Translations under genes and position numbers: made by a program
Assembly (NCBI GenBank): GCA_021234535.1
Contig: CM037829.1
Span: 30,476,962 to 30,540,961 of the forward strand
Length of the DNA stretch: 64,000 bases
Direction of reading: 5' to 3'
Source: Stichopus chloronotus
Taxonomy: Eukaryota > Echinodermata > Holothuroidea > Aspidochirotida > Stichopodidae
Notes under the pieces: model-generated
What the model was told of the DNA's origin: nothing
The model's input: only the letters and a program-made list of their open reading frames with translations
Database searches by the model: none
Shown here: piece after piece, positions 26,637 to 41,506 of the stretch
Layout: every line of letters starts with the position of its first letter
Position numbering within the stretch: position 1 is the first letter of the stretch

Positions 26637-29600
26637 GTGGACTTACTGAAATGCACAATTATCGTACGAAAATGTGTATTTTGAAGCATTTCCACACTCG
26701 GGTGTCTCTCTTTGAGTTATTTAAAGATAACGTAGATTATCATTAAATTTATTAGATTTTATGACATCATACCTTTATTTACAGATATATGCAAATGCAT
26801 TCGTGATATTATTACATACAGCTACTATATTATGGCTGGCATATGAATAATTCGACCTTTTTAAAACATGAACCCGATTTATTGATATCACTATATATCA
26901 TATACCATTTAATCAAGAATGCATCAAATGTGATGCAATTTATTGTTACCTTTGCTTTATTTAAAAGCATCGTCAATTCAAAGTAAAAATATCTTCAAAT
27001 GAGGCAGATTTAACGATAACTGTTGTCATTTTAATGGTGCCATAAATTTGTAGGAGAGATGTCATTAAATAATGTGGAACTGAAGGTAATTCACGTCATA
27101 TTAATGATACCTTGAATTAACTGATATGAGGTATTGATTCAATGATGTCAATAACATAGGATAAATGTTGATATATTCGGAGGATTTGTAGATTCGATTT
27201 CTTGATATTAGTAAATATGTTATTGATATTAATATTTAAATTCAGGGGAATTCCTCATACCTTTGACGAATCATTTCTTCAAAATGGTTGCTGCACATGC
27301 CTTGAAATATTTCATGACATATTTAATGATTTAATGATGTCATGAACATATGTACGACAATCTGCTTACATTTAAGACCCACGGGGAGGGAAAAACGAAA
27401 CAATTTTAAAGACAAAGGAAGAGTTAATAAAAACTTATTTACATTGTAATGATGAAAATCGAAGTTCCGATATTCGCCAAGTGTGTTTCCATACAAAAAG
27501 CAACACTTGTGAGGTGATAGAATGTAGAATTGTCTGCATAGATGGTGACCTGTGGGTACCGATTATTTGGGTGGAAACATGTGGTATCAAATTTTATCTC
27601 ATCAATTGTTTCAGTAGGCTAAGTGAGCAACTTAAGAGACTGTATTGTAACACAGTAAGATATTGATTGTCGTTAACTCAAACTACCTATCTAGTAATTA
27701 ATTGCAAGTCTATAAAAAGTAGAGACACTGGCCATTAGTGACGTCAGACAAATTTATGTCTAAATTGACATTTTTTGATAGTCTTGTATTTAAATTGAAT
27801 TCCACATCATCTGGTATTTTTCTAATACTCAGGGCGATATTTATGTCTGTTCTAGAAGGGAACAATCCCTGGGACTCCTCACAAAAAAAGGATTATGTAA
27901 TGTGATTATGCAATAAATATTGAAATTTGTGGAGACCGTTTGTGCTTATTTTCGTTTTGAAAAATGACATGTGCCTAAGGAGAATATGTTTGGAGGTCCT
28001 TTTGCGTGGGAGAGGTGGTAACAGTGACTACAGCCTATGCTCTACTTTTGTGATTTGTGCCACTGTAGTCTTATGGAGAATTAAAATCGAAGGGGCCCCC
28101 ATTATTTGGTGCCCAGGGAACACCCCCATCTCATTCCCCAATGTAACTCCGACCATCCGTATATCAAATTTTAGATTACTGATTATATCACCTAACTGTA
28201 GAGAACACCAGCAGCTGGTATCATCTGGGAACAAAAAGATAAATCAACAAACCAAATAAAAAGCAAATAAAAAACAGGGAACTTTTTTTTCAGTTTATTT
28301 GTTTTAATACTGTGCTTGACTTTTATGTATCCTCTACAATAATCTTTACTTTTTCCCACAATGAAAGGTTTGTGCATCAAGAAATCGTCTGACTATTCTA
28401 TTATTTGACATCATTTGCACGGGAAGGGTTGATGGAGACAAAAAAGAAGGTCTATAGGAAGCTAACGACCTGACAGAATTTGCTGAAATTGGATGAAACC
28501 CCACAATGAATGAAAAATTCTAAGCATACGTACAACCTATAGGAGTCAGAGTTCAAGCTGACAAAGAATCATCGACTAAATGGCTGGAAGAATGGATTTA
28601 ATTTTAAAGCAGTTCTTTTCTGTACCTTACAACCAACATTCCAAATAATGTCAATGTAAACAGTAATCCTTACCGCGGAACAGCGATATGCCAAAGTATA
28701 TCTACTGTTGTATCAGGTGAGTTTGGTACGGACTTCCGCATCTCGGAGTTCACACAGAATTCATTGCGAGTTTAACTTGTTCTTTAATGCCTTTAATTAG
28801 TTAGTGTAAACAATATATTATATCAGGAATGGAAGAAACATTCCGTCACACGAACAGATATTTTGCAATAATTATGGGAATGGTTAATCGTGGGTGGTAC
28901 CAATTTGCATAAGAGTTTTTATGATTCTGATTGGTCAACGTCATCACCTATCCCGAGATCCCGAGCGGTTCAGCGTGATTTTGAAGGTCGACACCCAAGA
29001 GGCCGACACTGGCAATTGTGCAGTTGAAGTGTCTTATCTTTGTAATAATGAAGGCCCGTGTCACTGACTGTTACGTCTACGTTCCTTGCTCTTCTTTGTC
29101 ATCATCATGTAACTTTTATCTCCGCTCAATCATTAGTCATCATTTTATTAAATTCACGTTTAATTCGTGTGCCGTTCGAATCATAAAATAAATGGAACTC
29201 TTATCATAAAATCAACTCTTTCCCTCTGAACTTTCGTCTCCCTTCACATCTCTCTCGCTCTTTCTGTGTCACTGGGAACTTTCTGTATCATAACAATCAG
29301 GATACCTGATGCCAGGCAGTCTTACCAAGACTGTTAACCCCAAATTACAATCCTTCATCACACCATATCCAAAACCAGGATATTGTGTCCACTTCTCCCA
29401 AAAGTGTGTACTCCTTTTCCAATTTATCCACAGTACACACCATATGAAAGGAAGCATCAACCATGAATGCTGATGTGGTGTATTTATTGAACAGATGAAG
29501 CCAGGAAAATAATGATACTTTCAATGTGCAGCAATGTACATATGTCTTCATACCTACAGTGTTATAATTTTGATGTGTAATCTGTTTCTCCAATCACTTC

Positions 29601-32289
29601 TTAACATGAATTCTGCTGCTACCATTTAATTGTTTCATTTTTTGGCAATTTCGACACACCCTTTAGGCAATATCAAAATCAATAAGGCCAGTGTACTTCA
29701 CAGGAAGGAGGGTTGGGCTTTAGATTTTCAAGACAGCTAGTCAAGAGAGGGGGCAGCCACACATAAAATCATGTATGCAAAGCGATCACTGGGAAATGTT
29801 TGAGAGGGAAGCAAAATTGTTCCTTAGCTATGAATAACTTATTGAAGGGTAAAAATCATATGACCTCGTACCAAGCTATCTACCTTTTCTCTTTCCCCTT
29901 TTTCAACACTGACACAATGCTTGGTTTACATCAGGCTTGGAAGTCATAATGCATATTTCCAGCAATTTTTTTTACATCAACAAAATGAAAATTACCAGAT
30001 GCAACAGACACTGTATGCAGACTATAGTTACAGCTGGTGTCAAAGTCACCTAAAAGACATCTCATAAGGAAAAATAACTTACATTTCATAAAACCCAACA
30101 AAACTGTTATCCAATTTACTGGTGAAAATTTGTAACTCATTAGCATGTTCTGTTTGGAAGGTATGGACTTTTACACAACTTTTTAATTCACGATGGTGCA
30201 TTGAATTACCGGAAAGCTGTGATGTCATAACAGACCAACTAATTGAAAATCCTTTACATATCTTTATTATCTCAACTGGCTTAAAAGAAACATTACAATA
30301 TTTGCTTATTACTTTCACAATATGTAAAGCTTAATCTACAACATTATTCATGGATGTAAAATTTAAGATTTAAAAAATTAACTTTCATATCAAATAACAG
30401 CAAAGACTTTTTTGCAGTACTGTAACCTTCTGGTGTTGCAAAACATTTTGCAGCCTCGAGGAAAGTGGCAATGTTTCTTGAATTTACCAGAGTGGATTTT
30501 TCTGTGATTACTGATATCTTGAGTCTACAAGCATGATATATTTGTGGTGTTTGAACTTTGAAGTGCATGCTATGAATGCAGAATTTAAGAACCCCTCATC
30601 ATGTCACTGGAAAATTATTTTAATATCTGACTCCGTGTCGCACTCAGCTTAAATAGCAAGTGACAGTAACAAGCCCAGTCATCAAGTGAGTGAACCTTCA
30701 TCTCCAACATCACCATGACGTATAAAACGCGTAAATTTCTGGGTGATTATCTGCCCAGTGTCATACAGGCTCAAATGTAATACTGCAACATGATTTCATC
30801 GATAGTGAGATGAATTTGAAATTTCCAGGAGACCTTGGTGACCAAATACACCATCGAACACGTTTACTCTGACTGCTACTGTACGCTATTACAGGATGTC
30901 TTGCCAAAGCTAACACTTATGTTTTAGCTTGGTTTCAGTTACAGCTGACATGAAATTCTTCCTCTTCGTGACAGAATTTACATCTTTACTCTCTTTCACA
31001 TTACGAAGTTCTGAAAGTTCACACACAGTGTGGTACTGTGGTCATGCATGTACAAATTGAACACTGCTGGCTGGAGTTACGACAAGATGGAGGAGCTTCA
31101 TCATGGTGAAGCAAAGTTTTTTTCGCATGCCTGTCAAACATTAAGTACCTCTGATACTACACACCACACACATCATTTGTTATACTAAATGCAGACTTCT
31201 TCCACTGAGGATGAAATAAAAAAGATGATTGTCAAATGGAATTGCAGATTACAGCTTTTCAACCTCAAAAATAGACAACTTTAAGGTTCTTGCAAAACCT
31301 TAAAGTCACATTCAAAGTTGGAGATTTTGAAGATCATACATTACTATGGAAAGGGTGTTGTAACATTGGAAGATCACTCACAAAAGCTATGGCTGTAATG
31401 GTTGCGGAACAGAAAGCACTTAAATTGGTCTATGTAAGGAAACATATCTGGTCTTGCATCAAAGTTATTTTCACCATGAGATCTGGCATCTTCACCGTGA
31501 GATGGGGCTTGAAACCAAGAAACTTGAAATGAACCTCTGACAGTTAGCAAGTCTAGGATTGCTGTAATACCACTGAGAGTTATCATTGTTGTTATGGCTA
31601 TTTCATATTCGGAAGCAGCGCTTCCACATTTTGAATTAACTTTGCTTGACATGGAACACAAAATTTCATGAAATTGAATCTGCATTTCTTGAAATTTTCA
31701 ATGCCACATGTGGAAGACCATCGTGGCAGGGGACAGTGATGGGCCAACTTGGTTGATTACGGTAAATCGCTCCATGCAATGCTGCCATTACCGAACGATA
31801 CAAACACAATACAAACTGAAGCAAAGTGCAAGAGACAATATTCCCTCAAATTGCAAAATAAGGAATGTTCTCCTTTTAATTTCCAGAATTCCCGAAGTTA
31901 TTACTCTCCCTAAAAGTTTCCTGAAGAGTACCCAGATTCAGGAATTTCAGGTAATTTTGGGAAAAGTTGAAGCACCGTTTATAAGGTAGATAAGTGCTAA
32001 CCATCAGCTACAACTAACAAGTGGAACAACCATTCAACTGCTGTCCTCACAAACCAGTTGCTACAAGATTTTCCACAATTTTCCAAGGATTGTTGTCATG
32101 ACAACTATAAATCAAGGAATGTTTCTAGAGCTTACAGTAAAGGCAAAGATCATAATGAAAAAAAAATGACGTTCATAATTTTCTTCTATATGACACTATA
32201 CCACTTTAATCCCTGACCATCCCAGATCTTTCTCCGTCAGTTTGTGAATAAGACCACTTGTAATGTCAACGGCTGAAGTTCTTTGGGTA

Positions 32290-35200
32290 TCAACTGTGCT
32301 CTCCTTTAGGTTCAGTGTTTTCATTACAATGTTCCAGGCTGTTCGTCTGTGGTTTTTTAGCATTAACTCCATCGATGTGTTCTTTCACAACTGTCCCATT
32401 CATATTACTCGTTTCATCCTCCTGTAAAGTCCTGCTCTCACAGATTATCTCCATCATCTTCTTTTCCTCAGCTTCTTTTCTCTTCCTTTCAAGCATAGTT
32501 TTGATGAATAATTTGTGTCCTTAAAAACAAAGTGAAACGGGTAACAAACTTACAATTAATCAAGTTGTGCAAGAAATCTTTCTTGTTATAAAAGACAAAA
32601 AAGTTCATAGGTGTTCGGGTGTAAATAAGAAAGAAAAACATCTTGGTTTCTGCTGCTGTAAATGATTTCATTCTGGAAAATTTCTATCGAAAAACACAAT
32701 TTGTGTACCTGAGAGAGATGAAAGGTCATATGTGACATTGACTGTAAAACACATCAGACAAGTTAACTACATTAGTAGTATGACTATAAAATATATGAAA
32801 TTATGACTGATAGCAGCTGATTGGTAATTGTAATTTAAAACATTTCCTGGCATTTTACCTATGAGAATACTGTTAAAAAACCAAGGAACACCTTAGTTTA
32901 AATAAGGTATCAAGTTTTAAAAGTGTTAACTGACTAATATACCCAATATCATAAGGTTTTTATGGGTGAAATTGTTCTCTTCATGTGGTCTCTTTATGTG
33001 TGGGAAAATATTGCACAGAATACAGACTGATGAGACCATAAAAATGTAAAGGAGAATGTTGAATTGGTGAACTGCAACATGTGTTTAATCAAGTGAAGAC
33101 AAAGAATATGTCGGGGCACTACCATTGTACAGCGGATAGTCCGATGTGTGTCTTCACACCCACAGTATGCAACAGAATTTAACTTTCAATGATAATTGTT
33201 TCCACTATTAATTCTCAGTTTTACATGTAAGGCTACCATCTGCACCTGTCAAGGTTGACACACAGGTTCGACATACAACGTTAAATTTGCAAGCGATTTA
33301 GGTTGGCACAGTGTATGTATTACATGCTACATTTAACATTGCTACTTTCAGATCTGCGTGTGATACTAGTACCGTATGTGACATGGTAAGTAATGCAACC
33401 AATCTTGGAACAGCATGCAGGGACAAAGCCGGGCTTGTGGTGTGGAGGACAAAGTTGACTCATTTGTCCCCATTATTGGCTGGCATCCTGAGAGATGGAA
33501 TGATGGGGGGAGGGGGAATTTTTTGATATCTTTAAAGGCTTAAATGCAAAATTTTGCTTCACTTTGCTTATTTTTAATACAAGATTCACGTAATGAAAAT
33601 TTTCCGATTTTTCCTCTCCCGTTTTTTTCTTTTTGACTGTTTATTTTGAATTTTTTTCTTTGGCAATTTTTTTTGTGCACTCCTTTTTAAACATTGAACA
33701 TCTCATCCCTGATATTTCTGTGTGTGTGTGTGTGTGGGAGGGAGGGACTATGTCTACCTACCCCAGTGTTCGCTGCTGGCTGTGCCAATGACTGTGAACT
33801 GGTCTACTTAAAGGGATAGCGAGTTGACTACCAGTCTTCTTCATGTATTTCATTTGACTGGAAACTCTCTATGTTGTGAGTCAGTATTTTACACACAAAA
33901 CAGCTTTGCAAGTCCTATTTTAAGCTATAGGAGTGTAGGGTGATATCCTGACATGAAATTTTGTAAGACTTTCCAGACAATTACAGCCTTTGTTTGAACG
34001 AGAAATATTGACAAGGTTTGAATAAAACAAACTTTTAACCATCCGAGCTCACCTGGGCAGTCAGTAGGCACTTCTTTGCACCTTTTTTTGCAGCACTTTT
34101 TACAGAGTTTAAAGGAACAGCGATGACTGAATGGATTGCCGCAATCACAGGGGTCATATTTTACTGAGGAATAATGGAATGAAACACAAATTAACCACTG
34201 ACACAAAGAGTGATTAGACGCAAAAGCTCATTGTACAAACATGGTTTTAAGAGACAAACCTCACAGACAAATAAAAAATATTCCACGCAAGAAAAGAAAG
34301 CAAACAACTGAATGATAATACACAGGGTATTTCAAAATTATGGTCTCATAATTTCATGTATTAAATTTTAGGTAATATGTTTTGAATTCCATTCTAGTAA
34401 ATATTCATTTTCTCTCTGAAGCAGCGGTACTTGTAGGATTATCGTGGTAGGGGAAGAAAGATAAGATTGGTGTGATACAGATGAAATATACCATGAAGAC
34501 CAACAACGAACATGATATAAGAAATGCTTACTTCTGAACATTCCTGCCATTTTCACCGACTTATTGTAAAGTTCAGATGAGGCACACCCCCTTTCTCTTC
34601 CTTCCCCCCCCCCCCCCTTTCCATGCCAATAGCCAAAATTGTTTCAAAATACCATTGATATATCACAAAAGGAAACTAATCCTTACAAAGTGCTTTATAA
34701 ACCTGTGAATCAAATTCTTTTCAAATTTGAAATTAAAATATTTCTATTCTGCTTTATCTTTCTTTGATCTCTTTTTTTTTTTTCCTCCTTATATTTCATA
34801 AATCGGTGTTCAACAATAGTTGAAATTACAAATAGTGTTTTTGCCATATATACAATATTTACAAACACTGATCTCAGTATTTATGAAAGTGGCAGATATA
34901 TCCTACATTTGGCCTCACATTATTTATCCACATGCAGGGCTACCTCTCAATATTTTTAAATCTCTATTTAGTGACCAGTGCACAAACACTTTAAAACGTT
35001 GATGGATATTTTCATCTTGTTTTTAACATAAATGAAAAGTTTATATCTATTTACAATGTACTACATGAATGAAAGTCTAAAACAACTACTAATCATTCAC
35101 AAATCGATTGCATCCCTGAAATAATTGCAGGGTGAGAGAAGGGGAGGGGGTGTACAGGAGATAGTTACAAGGAAAGAAGTTCAAAGTAAGCAATCAGTAT

Positions 35201-38200
35201 TAAAAGAGTTCAGTGGCATATTAAACCAATTTCAATGCCTTTTGAATGTACAGCTGACCCAGAAAATGTGATTGTCCTTCCAAAAGTGAAATTGCACTCC
35301 ATAAATAACATGATGAATACAGTGAATTAACTTTCTAGGTTGCTGTGCAATAGCAAGACCAGACAACTCCACCCACCTGACAATTTTTGCCCAGACAATT
35401 TCCCCTGGACAATTACACCTTGGACAACCCCCCCCCCCCACAAATTCCTTCAGGAAAAGGGTTGGGGTTAGCTTAGGGAAGGTGGGAATTGTCTGAGCGG
35501 AAATTGTCCAAGTTGGGAACTGGGTGGGAACTGTCCAGGGCAAGTTGTCCAGGAGGGAGTTGTCCACTGGTAATTGTCCAGGGGGGACTTGTCCAGGAAA
35601 GTTGTCCAGGGACCATGCCATAGACCTACTTAAATGATGCTGTTTACTAAATAACTTATTGCCTGCAATAATTAGTCACTGTAGAAACTCTTATCAAAGC
35701 CTACAAATGGCCATAGGGGAGGGGGTATATGCAAAATGTAGAGGCACGATCCCTGTCATTGGATGAGATTCTAGGTGAAACATCTACGGGATCCTCCCAT
35801 TTGAGAATCTTTCCTTTTTTCCATTATGGTGAAACCCCAAACTGGTCATCATTGGAAGCTTAAGATGTCTCAGATGACAAGCCACTACATTCAATCACTG
35901 CAATGAAATACACAATACTAACAAATCACTAGATTTCACAAACCTTTCTTTTTCAGAGATTTAGTTCCATCTTTCTCTGAGTCGGCAACAGCATTTTCGT
36001 CCTCTTGTTGACCACTCCCTTCCAAGGCTCTCTTCCTCTCCGCTGTTTCCTTCATTTTTTTCAAAGTTTCTTCTGGGCTATATCAAAATGATCACTGGAA
36101 ATGTTATAACAATCTCGATCTATGATATGTTAATAAAAAAAATGTTAAAATATACCTGAATGCTACTGACCTTGGTCTAAAATACGGTTGGCAGAGCCAG
36201 TAAGGATGCAATCTTCCATTTTTATGCTTCTCATCATCATTCTCTTCGATGTCCTTCAAACAACACTCCTTCAACTCTTGAGAGACGGTTGCTATGTCCT
36301 CCACATTTCTTGCTTTTGATAATGAGATCCTCAGGTGTTGATGTTTCTCCAGCCTGGGTGCAAATTAGAGAAAGAAGGATAAAAAGAAAACAAAGTGATA
36401 ACAAAAGTGACATTCATGGATGTCATTCAGAGAGAATAATATATTTTAAGCTTGAGTGTTGACACAGTACAAATGAAAAAAAGATGCAAACGCTAGGCAC
36501 TGTGGGAACATTACAATCACTTCCAGTGTGTTAGCCATTCAAGGTATCAGTGCTGAATTTATTTTTGGAGATGTCAGTTTGCACAGAAGATTTGCAAGAA
36601 TTATGGGATGCGTAGCAGATAACAAACTGCGCCTCCACACCAACTTTTACGACAGATTGTAACACAATATTTTGACCAAAAAAGTGGTTTACATGCTGTT
36701 AAGGACACAGGACCACAGGTGTGACAATTCTGTAAATTGATCTAAAAAAAACATCTTAAAAAGAGCATTTGAATGTTTTCTTACATAAATTCAGTGTTTT
36801 TGGAATGAGTTGTAGGTATGTCAGTGTGTCTGTTTTTCAGTTTCAAGGATGAGCACAAGTACAGTCAAGATTGTGAATTGTCTTTTTGGTTGGAAGAGAT
36901 CAGGAATGACAACATGTAGTTGCATAAAGCTTACAAGGACAGCAAGGGTGATGTTCCACTTCCTTGTTTATCAAAGAGGAAAATGAACTATGTTTAAACA
37001 GATCGGCCAGAGGAACAAAATGTGGCAATAGGACAGAAAAGGTGCATCTTCCCAAGTGAAGTAGGAAAGAAAGTAAAAATAGTCTGAGGTAAGATTAAAC
37101 CAGGATACCAGATCAGTGGAAGTACACAAACACCAATAAACTCATTCTATCATCAAGCGTAAACAGTACACAGATGGAAAATAAACACATGAGAATCAAA
37201 CTTAACTGCAGACTCTTATTGACATGTACAATTCGCTGAAGAAGAACACCACCACAGAACGTACATATCGTACCTTTGAACCAAACTCTTCAGCTAAATA
37301 CCCATGGTGACATGGTTCATACTTAGTTAGATGAGATCAAATATCACTTCAAATTTCATGAATTATTTCCATGAATAATTTGCAGTTTGGTAAACATGAG
37401 GAAAACGTTTCGTCAGTCGCAGGCTGGCAGATACTTTTAAACTGGGCTTGCGTACGTCTAAACTGCGCAAAAAAAAAAACCTCACAAACCTAAATGTGAC
37501 ATCCTAGTGCCTACTGTACATGTGTGTGTGCGTAGGAGTCGGAAAAGGGTAGACAGGAGTGGTAGGGCTGAGAAGGATGGATGTTTACAATTTGAATCAA
37601 TATTTTGCCGATCTTACGCATGATGCCACAGCCTGAACATGTGAGATCGGATGCTAGTCATGCTGCAGGGAAACTGCTTCACCAGGTCGAGGTACTCGTC
37701 TGCTGCTCCCCAAACTGTCGGATACTTTCCTTCAAAGATGTAAGGATTGTGAAGGTTGCCCTCTGAGAGGAAACGAAAGGCAAAAATTCATTGATACATG
37801 AAGTGTTGGTTAAACTATCACTGAAGGTTTATTAAATGATTGAACGTTTGGATATTTTGAGGTTACAGAGTTCATGTAGTTGCTACTCAAAAAACTACTG
37901 ACACTTTGAAAAAAAGGATAGGTTAACCAAGCTTACTGCATGTTTTCACTCATTTATGAAGAGATGTGCGGCATGGCATGCTGAAGTACCAATACAGCAA
38001 AAGTGTTGGTTACCAATACTGCATTGAAATAGAATAAACTATCACCGGATATGTCAATTGCTTACAAGTGTAATTGTCGATGATTTAAAAAAAAAATTCT
38101 CAAAGCTGACATAATAAGTGTCAAAAGCAGACAATTTTTATCCAAAAAAAAAAAGGGCTTGTCTCGGTTTAAATAGGTCAGTCTACAGTGGCACACTTGA

Positions 38201-41200
38201 AATTTGTTCTATATATTTTCCTCCTTCAGACTTTGAAGCTGACATAACAATATGATTATCAAACTTGATAAAGTATGACATACCAGCAGTCATGACCCCA
38301 TCAACTCCTGTTTCCTCAAGGCATCTTTGAACATCTTCCAATGATTGAATGTTACCATTGGCAAATACCGGAACATTCACAGCCTCTCTGATAGATGAAA
38401 AAAAAAAAAAGAAAACAGAGTATCAGGGTCTGAAATGATAAAACAAAGGCAGATTTGGTTTGTCTTCATGCAATTAGTTGCACATCTTCTAAAATTTACT
38501 GTTTGCACAGATCAAAAATCTGGACCTTGGTGCCTGCAGTCCACAGTCGGTTGGGTACCCTGATGCCTGAAAATATAACTTTCATTAGGGCTAGTCACAA
38601 AAAGATATTTTGCTTTGCATGATAATATAACACCATGAATCTTAATACATACAAGCAGGACAATGAAGTGTGATTAGTTAGGCGTACATGTTGGATTTTA
38701 GGCATACATGTTGGATTTAAGGCGTACATGTTGGATTTAAGGCATACATGTTGGATTTTGTTCAATGTATGATGCAATGATTGGGTTTGAAAAAAGCAAC
38801 CAGGGAAAGAGTAACATTGCAAGTTTTTTGTCACAGGCACAATGCAAGTTAGCAGAACTATGGGTCCTGGTAGCCATCTCTGGGTCCTGAAGTTGTCAGC
38901 TGAATACTGGGTATCCGGTGCAACCACTGCTAAAATAATATTCTGCCAAGAATAATGAAATTATGAAAGTAATTTCTGGGTTTTGTGGGTTATCTAGTCA
39001 TCAGATTTGCCAGTTTCATACTTTACAGCTTTGATGAGACTCCAGTCAGCCAGACCAGTGAACTGTCCTTTCATCTCTCTGGTTCTGCCATGGACGGTGA
39101 TGATTTGGGCTCCGGCTCTCTCCAGCAGCTTTGCGTATTCGACGGTCTTCTCCACCGTCTCGAGCACCCTAATCTTGCATGTCACTGGTATGGAGAGCTT
39201 CTTGTGTGCAAGGTTGACTAAACAGTAAATTAAAGCAGCAAACACTGATTGGATGACTAGTTTCTGACATGGATTTTTAACACATATAGGACTACACATA
39301 CACTGCTGCTGCAGTACAATATAATTCTTTTACAATATCTGCAATAAATAGGCAATAATTGGAATGACCCACCAACATTGACGCAGTCTTCAAAAATTAC
39401 TCATAATCAGCGGGGCAACATTGAAGTTAACCTTAAAATATCGGCAATATAATTCTTTGAGTGCGCAAATCAGGAGCCCACATACGTATACATGACATTC
39501 TTAAATATCAATCAATTTAACACCCAGCATTGCATTTAAACATAACAAAACATGTCCATGGGTCTATACCATGGTGCCACCTCACAAAAAACAAATTCAC
39601 CGCCTCTGCAGGATTGCATCATGTACTCACTGATCTTAAAGATGAGGTCTGGCTCTTCCTGAAGAAATGCACCATAATGACCTAGAAATGGAGGATTCGT
39701 GAAAATAAAATATGAGGATATGTTAAACGTTGACAGTGTGAATTAAAGCTGGCACACCATTACAAACTGAGTTGAAGGTATCATTGGAAACATCAACCAA
39801 AATACTTATTTGTGTAAGCAACAGTACCATGGTTTAGAACTTTAGATTCAATTCACGTAAGGGTCTCTGAAATCATCAGATAGATCTGAACTCTCCCAGA
39901 TAAAGAGATTTATGCAGACGCAATAAAAGCTAAATAGGGCAACACCCAGGTCTGCTACTGAGGATTAGCACATGATAGATATTCTCTTGTGTAAAAGAAT
40001 AAAAGGCTAAAACAGTGTTGCTCATTTGACTACCGCCCTGTTACTAAAGAAAGGGAGTGTCCACATGTGTCTTTTTTTTTAGCACTGATGAAGAATTTTC
40101 TTATTAGAATAAGAATAACAGCTACTAGTGAGGGACTCCAAATTACCATGAAATGTCAATTTTTTTTTATAAATATTAACCTGAACTAATTTTTACAAAA
40201 AAGAGTGATTAGAAGGATACTGATCACATTTTTAATGATATAAAACAAATAGGAATAACATGACACTGTCTCAGATTTTAACAGAGCATGGTCAAGCTAT
40301 GGTAAAAACCCAAGGTGTGTAATTTCTCTCTCTCAGTTTTGTGTGAGAGCATTTAGCCTATCAACTTCATGCCAAACGGACCAACTTACCTCTTTTTGCT
40401 ATAGCCTGGGGACATCCTAAATTCAAATCTACGGCCTGACAAATATGTTGGACATGTTGAGCGGCTTTCAGAAACACTTCTGGATCATTGGCACAGAACT
40501 GACAGATTAGAACAGAAAAACAATGTATGCTATCTGAGCATATAAATTCCACACTTATTACAGTCCATATCAAAGTTTACTGTACATGTTGCTACAACTT
40601 GCCTATCTTTTGAATTCGGTATAAACTGAACGTTGTGCAAAATATCATCTCAGCCATGCAAATATTCTAACGTCTCCAGGAGTTCACATGGACTGTTTGA
40701 TTGTTTACCTAAACTCCAAACAGTTCATAAGTAACCTTCAATCTGGGCTCAATTTTCATGGATGTGTGGATATGCAGAGCTACTTTTTCAAAATGATCAC
40801 ACTTGTTTGTCAGATGGATTACTACTTTTTCTCTTGGTAAGATTTAAAAAGTTTGTTTTTATCTGATTCAAGATTATACATACTTTCCAATCAACCTTTT
40901 CCACCTTTTATCATTACCATATTTCAGTATTTAAAGGTTTCTATCTCTCAAACATCACACATGTCTTTATTCTGCGAGATGAATACTAAATGCATCGCAA
41001 TCTATGTGGCCATTTTATTCTCCATACAAAGCAAGAGTCATGGCAAAGAATGTGCAGTGAAAATATGTAGCTGGATAAACTAATGTAGGCCTAAGACCAA
41101 AGTTGCAGGAGTGTTCTGTCTCAAACTTTTTCTAAGTTGGTGCAAAAATTTTTCAGGTAACCAAATTTCCTTGTGGACAAGTACACTGTGAGAGTAGCGA

Positions 41201-41506
41201 AAAATAGGAGACAACCATGACATTTTCTGAAAATCAAAGTCTGCCTATCGTGCTCATCTTCTTGCCTGAACCAACCTGGAAGATCAAGGGTTTGTCTTCT
41301 TCATTGGTTTCCATTGCAGCTTTCCTGTAGGCAGCATCCCTGCAAAATAAATGGGCATGGTACATAGGAGTGTAGCACAGATGAGCTCCGTGACGACGAC
41401 TGATGATTCTCCATGGTAACTCACTCTGGGCAACCATTGGTGCCAAGACATATTTCGGTTTGCTGAGGTCAATTTGCCAAAAGTCAAAAGCACTCCTTTT
41501 CGCCAT
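32290..41506 (-). CDS. DUS1L: tRNA-dihydrouridine synthase 1-like (DUS1L), complete, 10 coding exons
   Basis: Exons, coding order: 41276-41506, 40390-40498, 39631-39681, 39022-39217, 38284-38387, 37618-37762, 36171-36353, 35944-36077, 34053-34163, 32290-32519. All borders are GT..AG and phases are continuous. The 1494 nt encode 497 aa, close to the vertebrate length (about 470). The enzyme reduces uridine to dihydrouridine in the tRNA D-loop (positions 16/17 in this subfamily) using FMN and NAD(P)H. Visible motifs: 'APMV' (22-25), 'LNLGCPQ' with catalytic Cys106, 'TCKIR' with Lys145, 'TVHGRT' with His173, 'FANGNI' (204-209). The C-terminal tail has a Cys-rich segment (about 390-420: CDC, C400, CKKCC, C413, C420) that probably binds zinc, then a Lys/Glu-rich end. 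An acceptor just before the ATG ('ttcaattccag') implies an untranslated first exon upstream. It is head-to-head with epsin. Confidence 0.95.
33719..33737. repeat. short (TG)n tract
   Basis: About nine TG units followed by a G-rich patch, in the last intron of DUS1L. Confidence 0.9.
35361..35605. repeat. inverted clusters of GGACAA / TTGTCC words
   Basis: Several 'gacaa(tt)' words (35366-35427) face, across a C10 run, at least eight 'ttgtcc' words (35488-35602) often spaced 12-20 bp. The two clusters are reverse complements in word content, so the region could fold into many alternative hairpins. It lies in the DUS1L intron between exons 8 and 9. The long open minus frame rich in 'LDN' and 'PGQ' is a by-product. 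Confidence 0.75.
38681..38760. repeat. exact 4 x 20-bp minisatellite
   Basis: Four 20-bp units of the form ggcRtacatgttggattt(t/a)(a/g), where the fourth base alternates G, A, G, A. It lies in the DUS1L intron between exons 4 and 5. Confidence 0.98.

Larger units (their letters stand above)
25561..32289. other. intergenic stretch between CCDC33-like and DUS1L genes
   Basis: I found no exon of a recognisable protein on either strand. It contains a dispersed repeat (25892-25985), a G10 run near 26300, an 18-bp-arm hairpin (26593-26636), and very AT-rich sequence with repeated 'ttaatga'/'attgatat' words (26700-27350). The end next to 32289 should hold the DUS1L 3' UTR, but I could not place its polyadenylation site. 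Confidence 0.5.

Noticed and set aside
31708..31989. 93-codon plus frame near the DUS1L 3' end
   Set aside because: No recognisable domain, no splice support, and composition like the surrounding non-coding DNA.
35232..35621. 129-codon minus frame rich in LDN and PGQ
   Set aside because: It is the translation of the TTGTCC word cluster inside a DUS1L intron.
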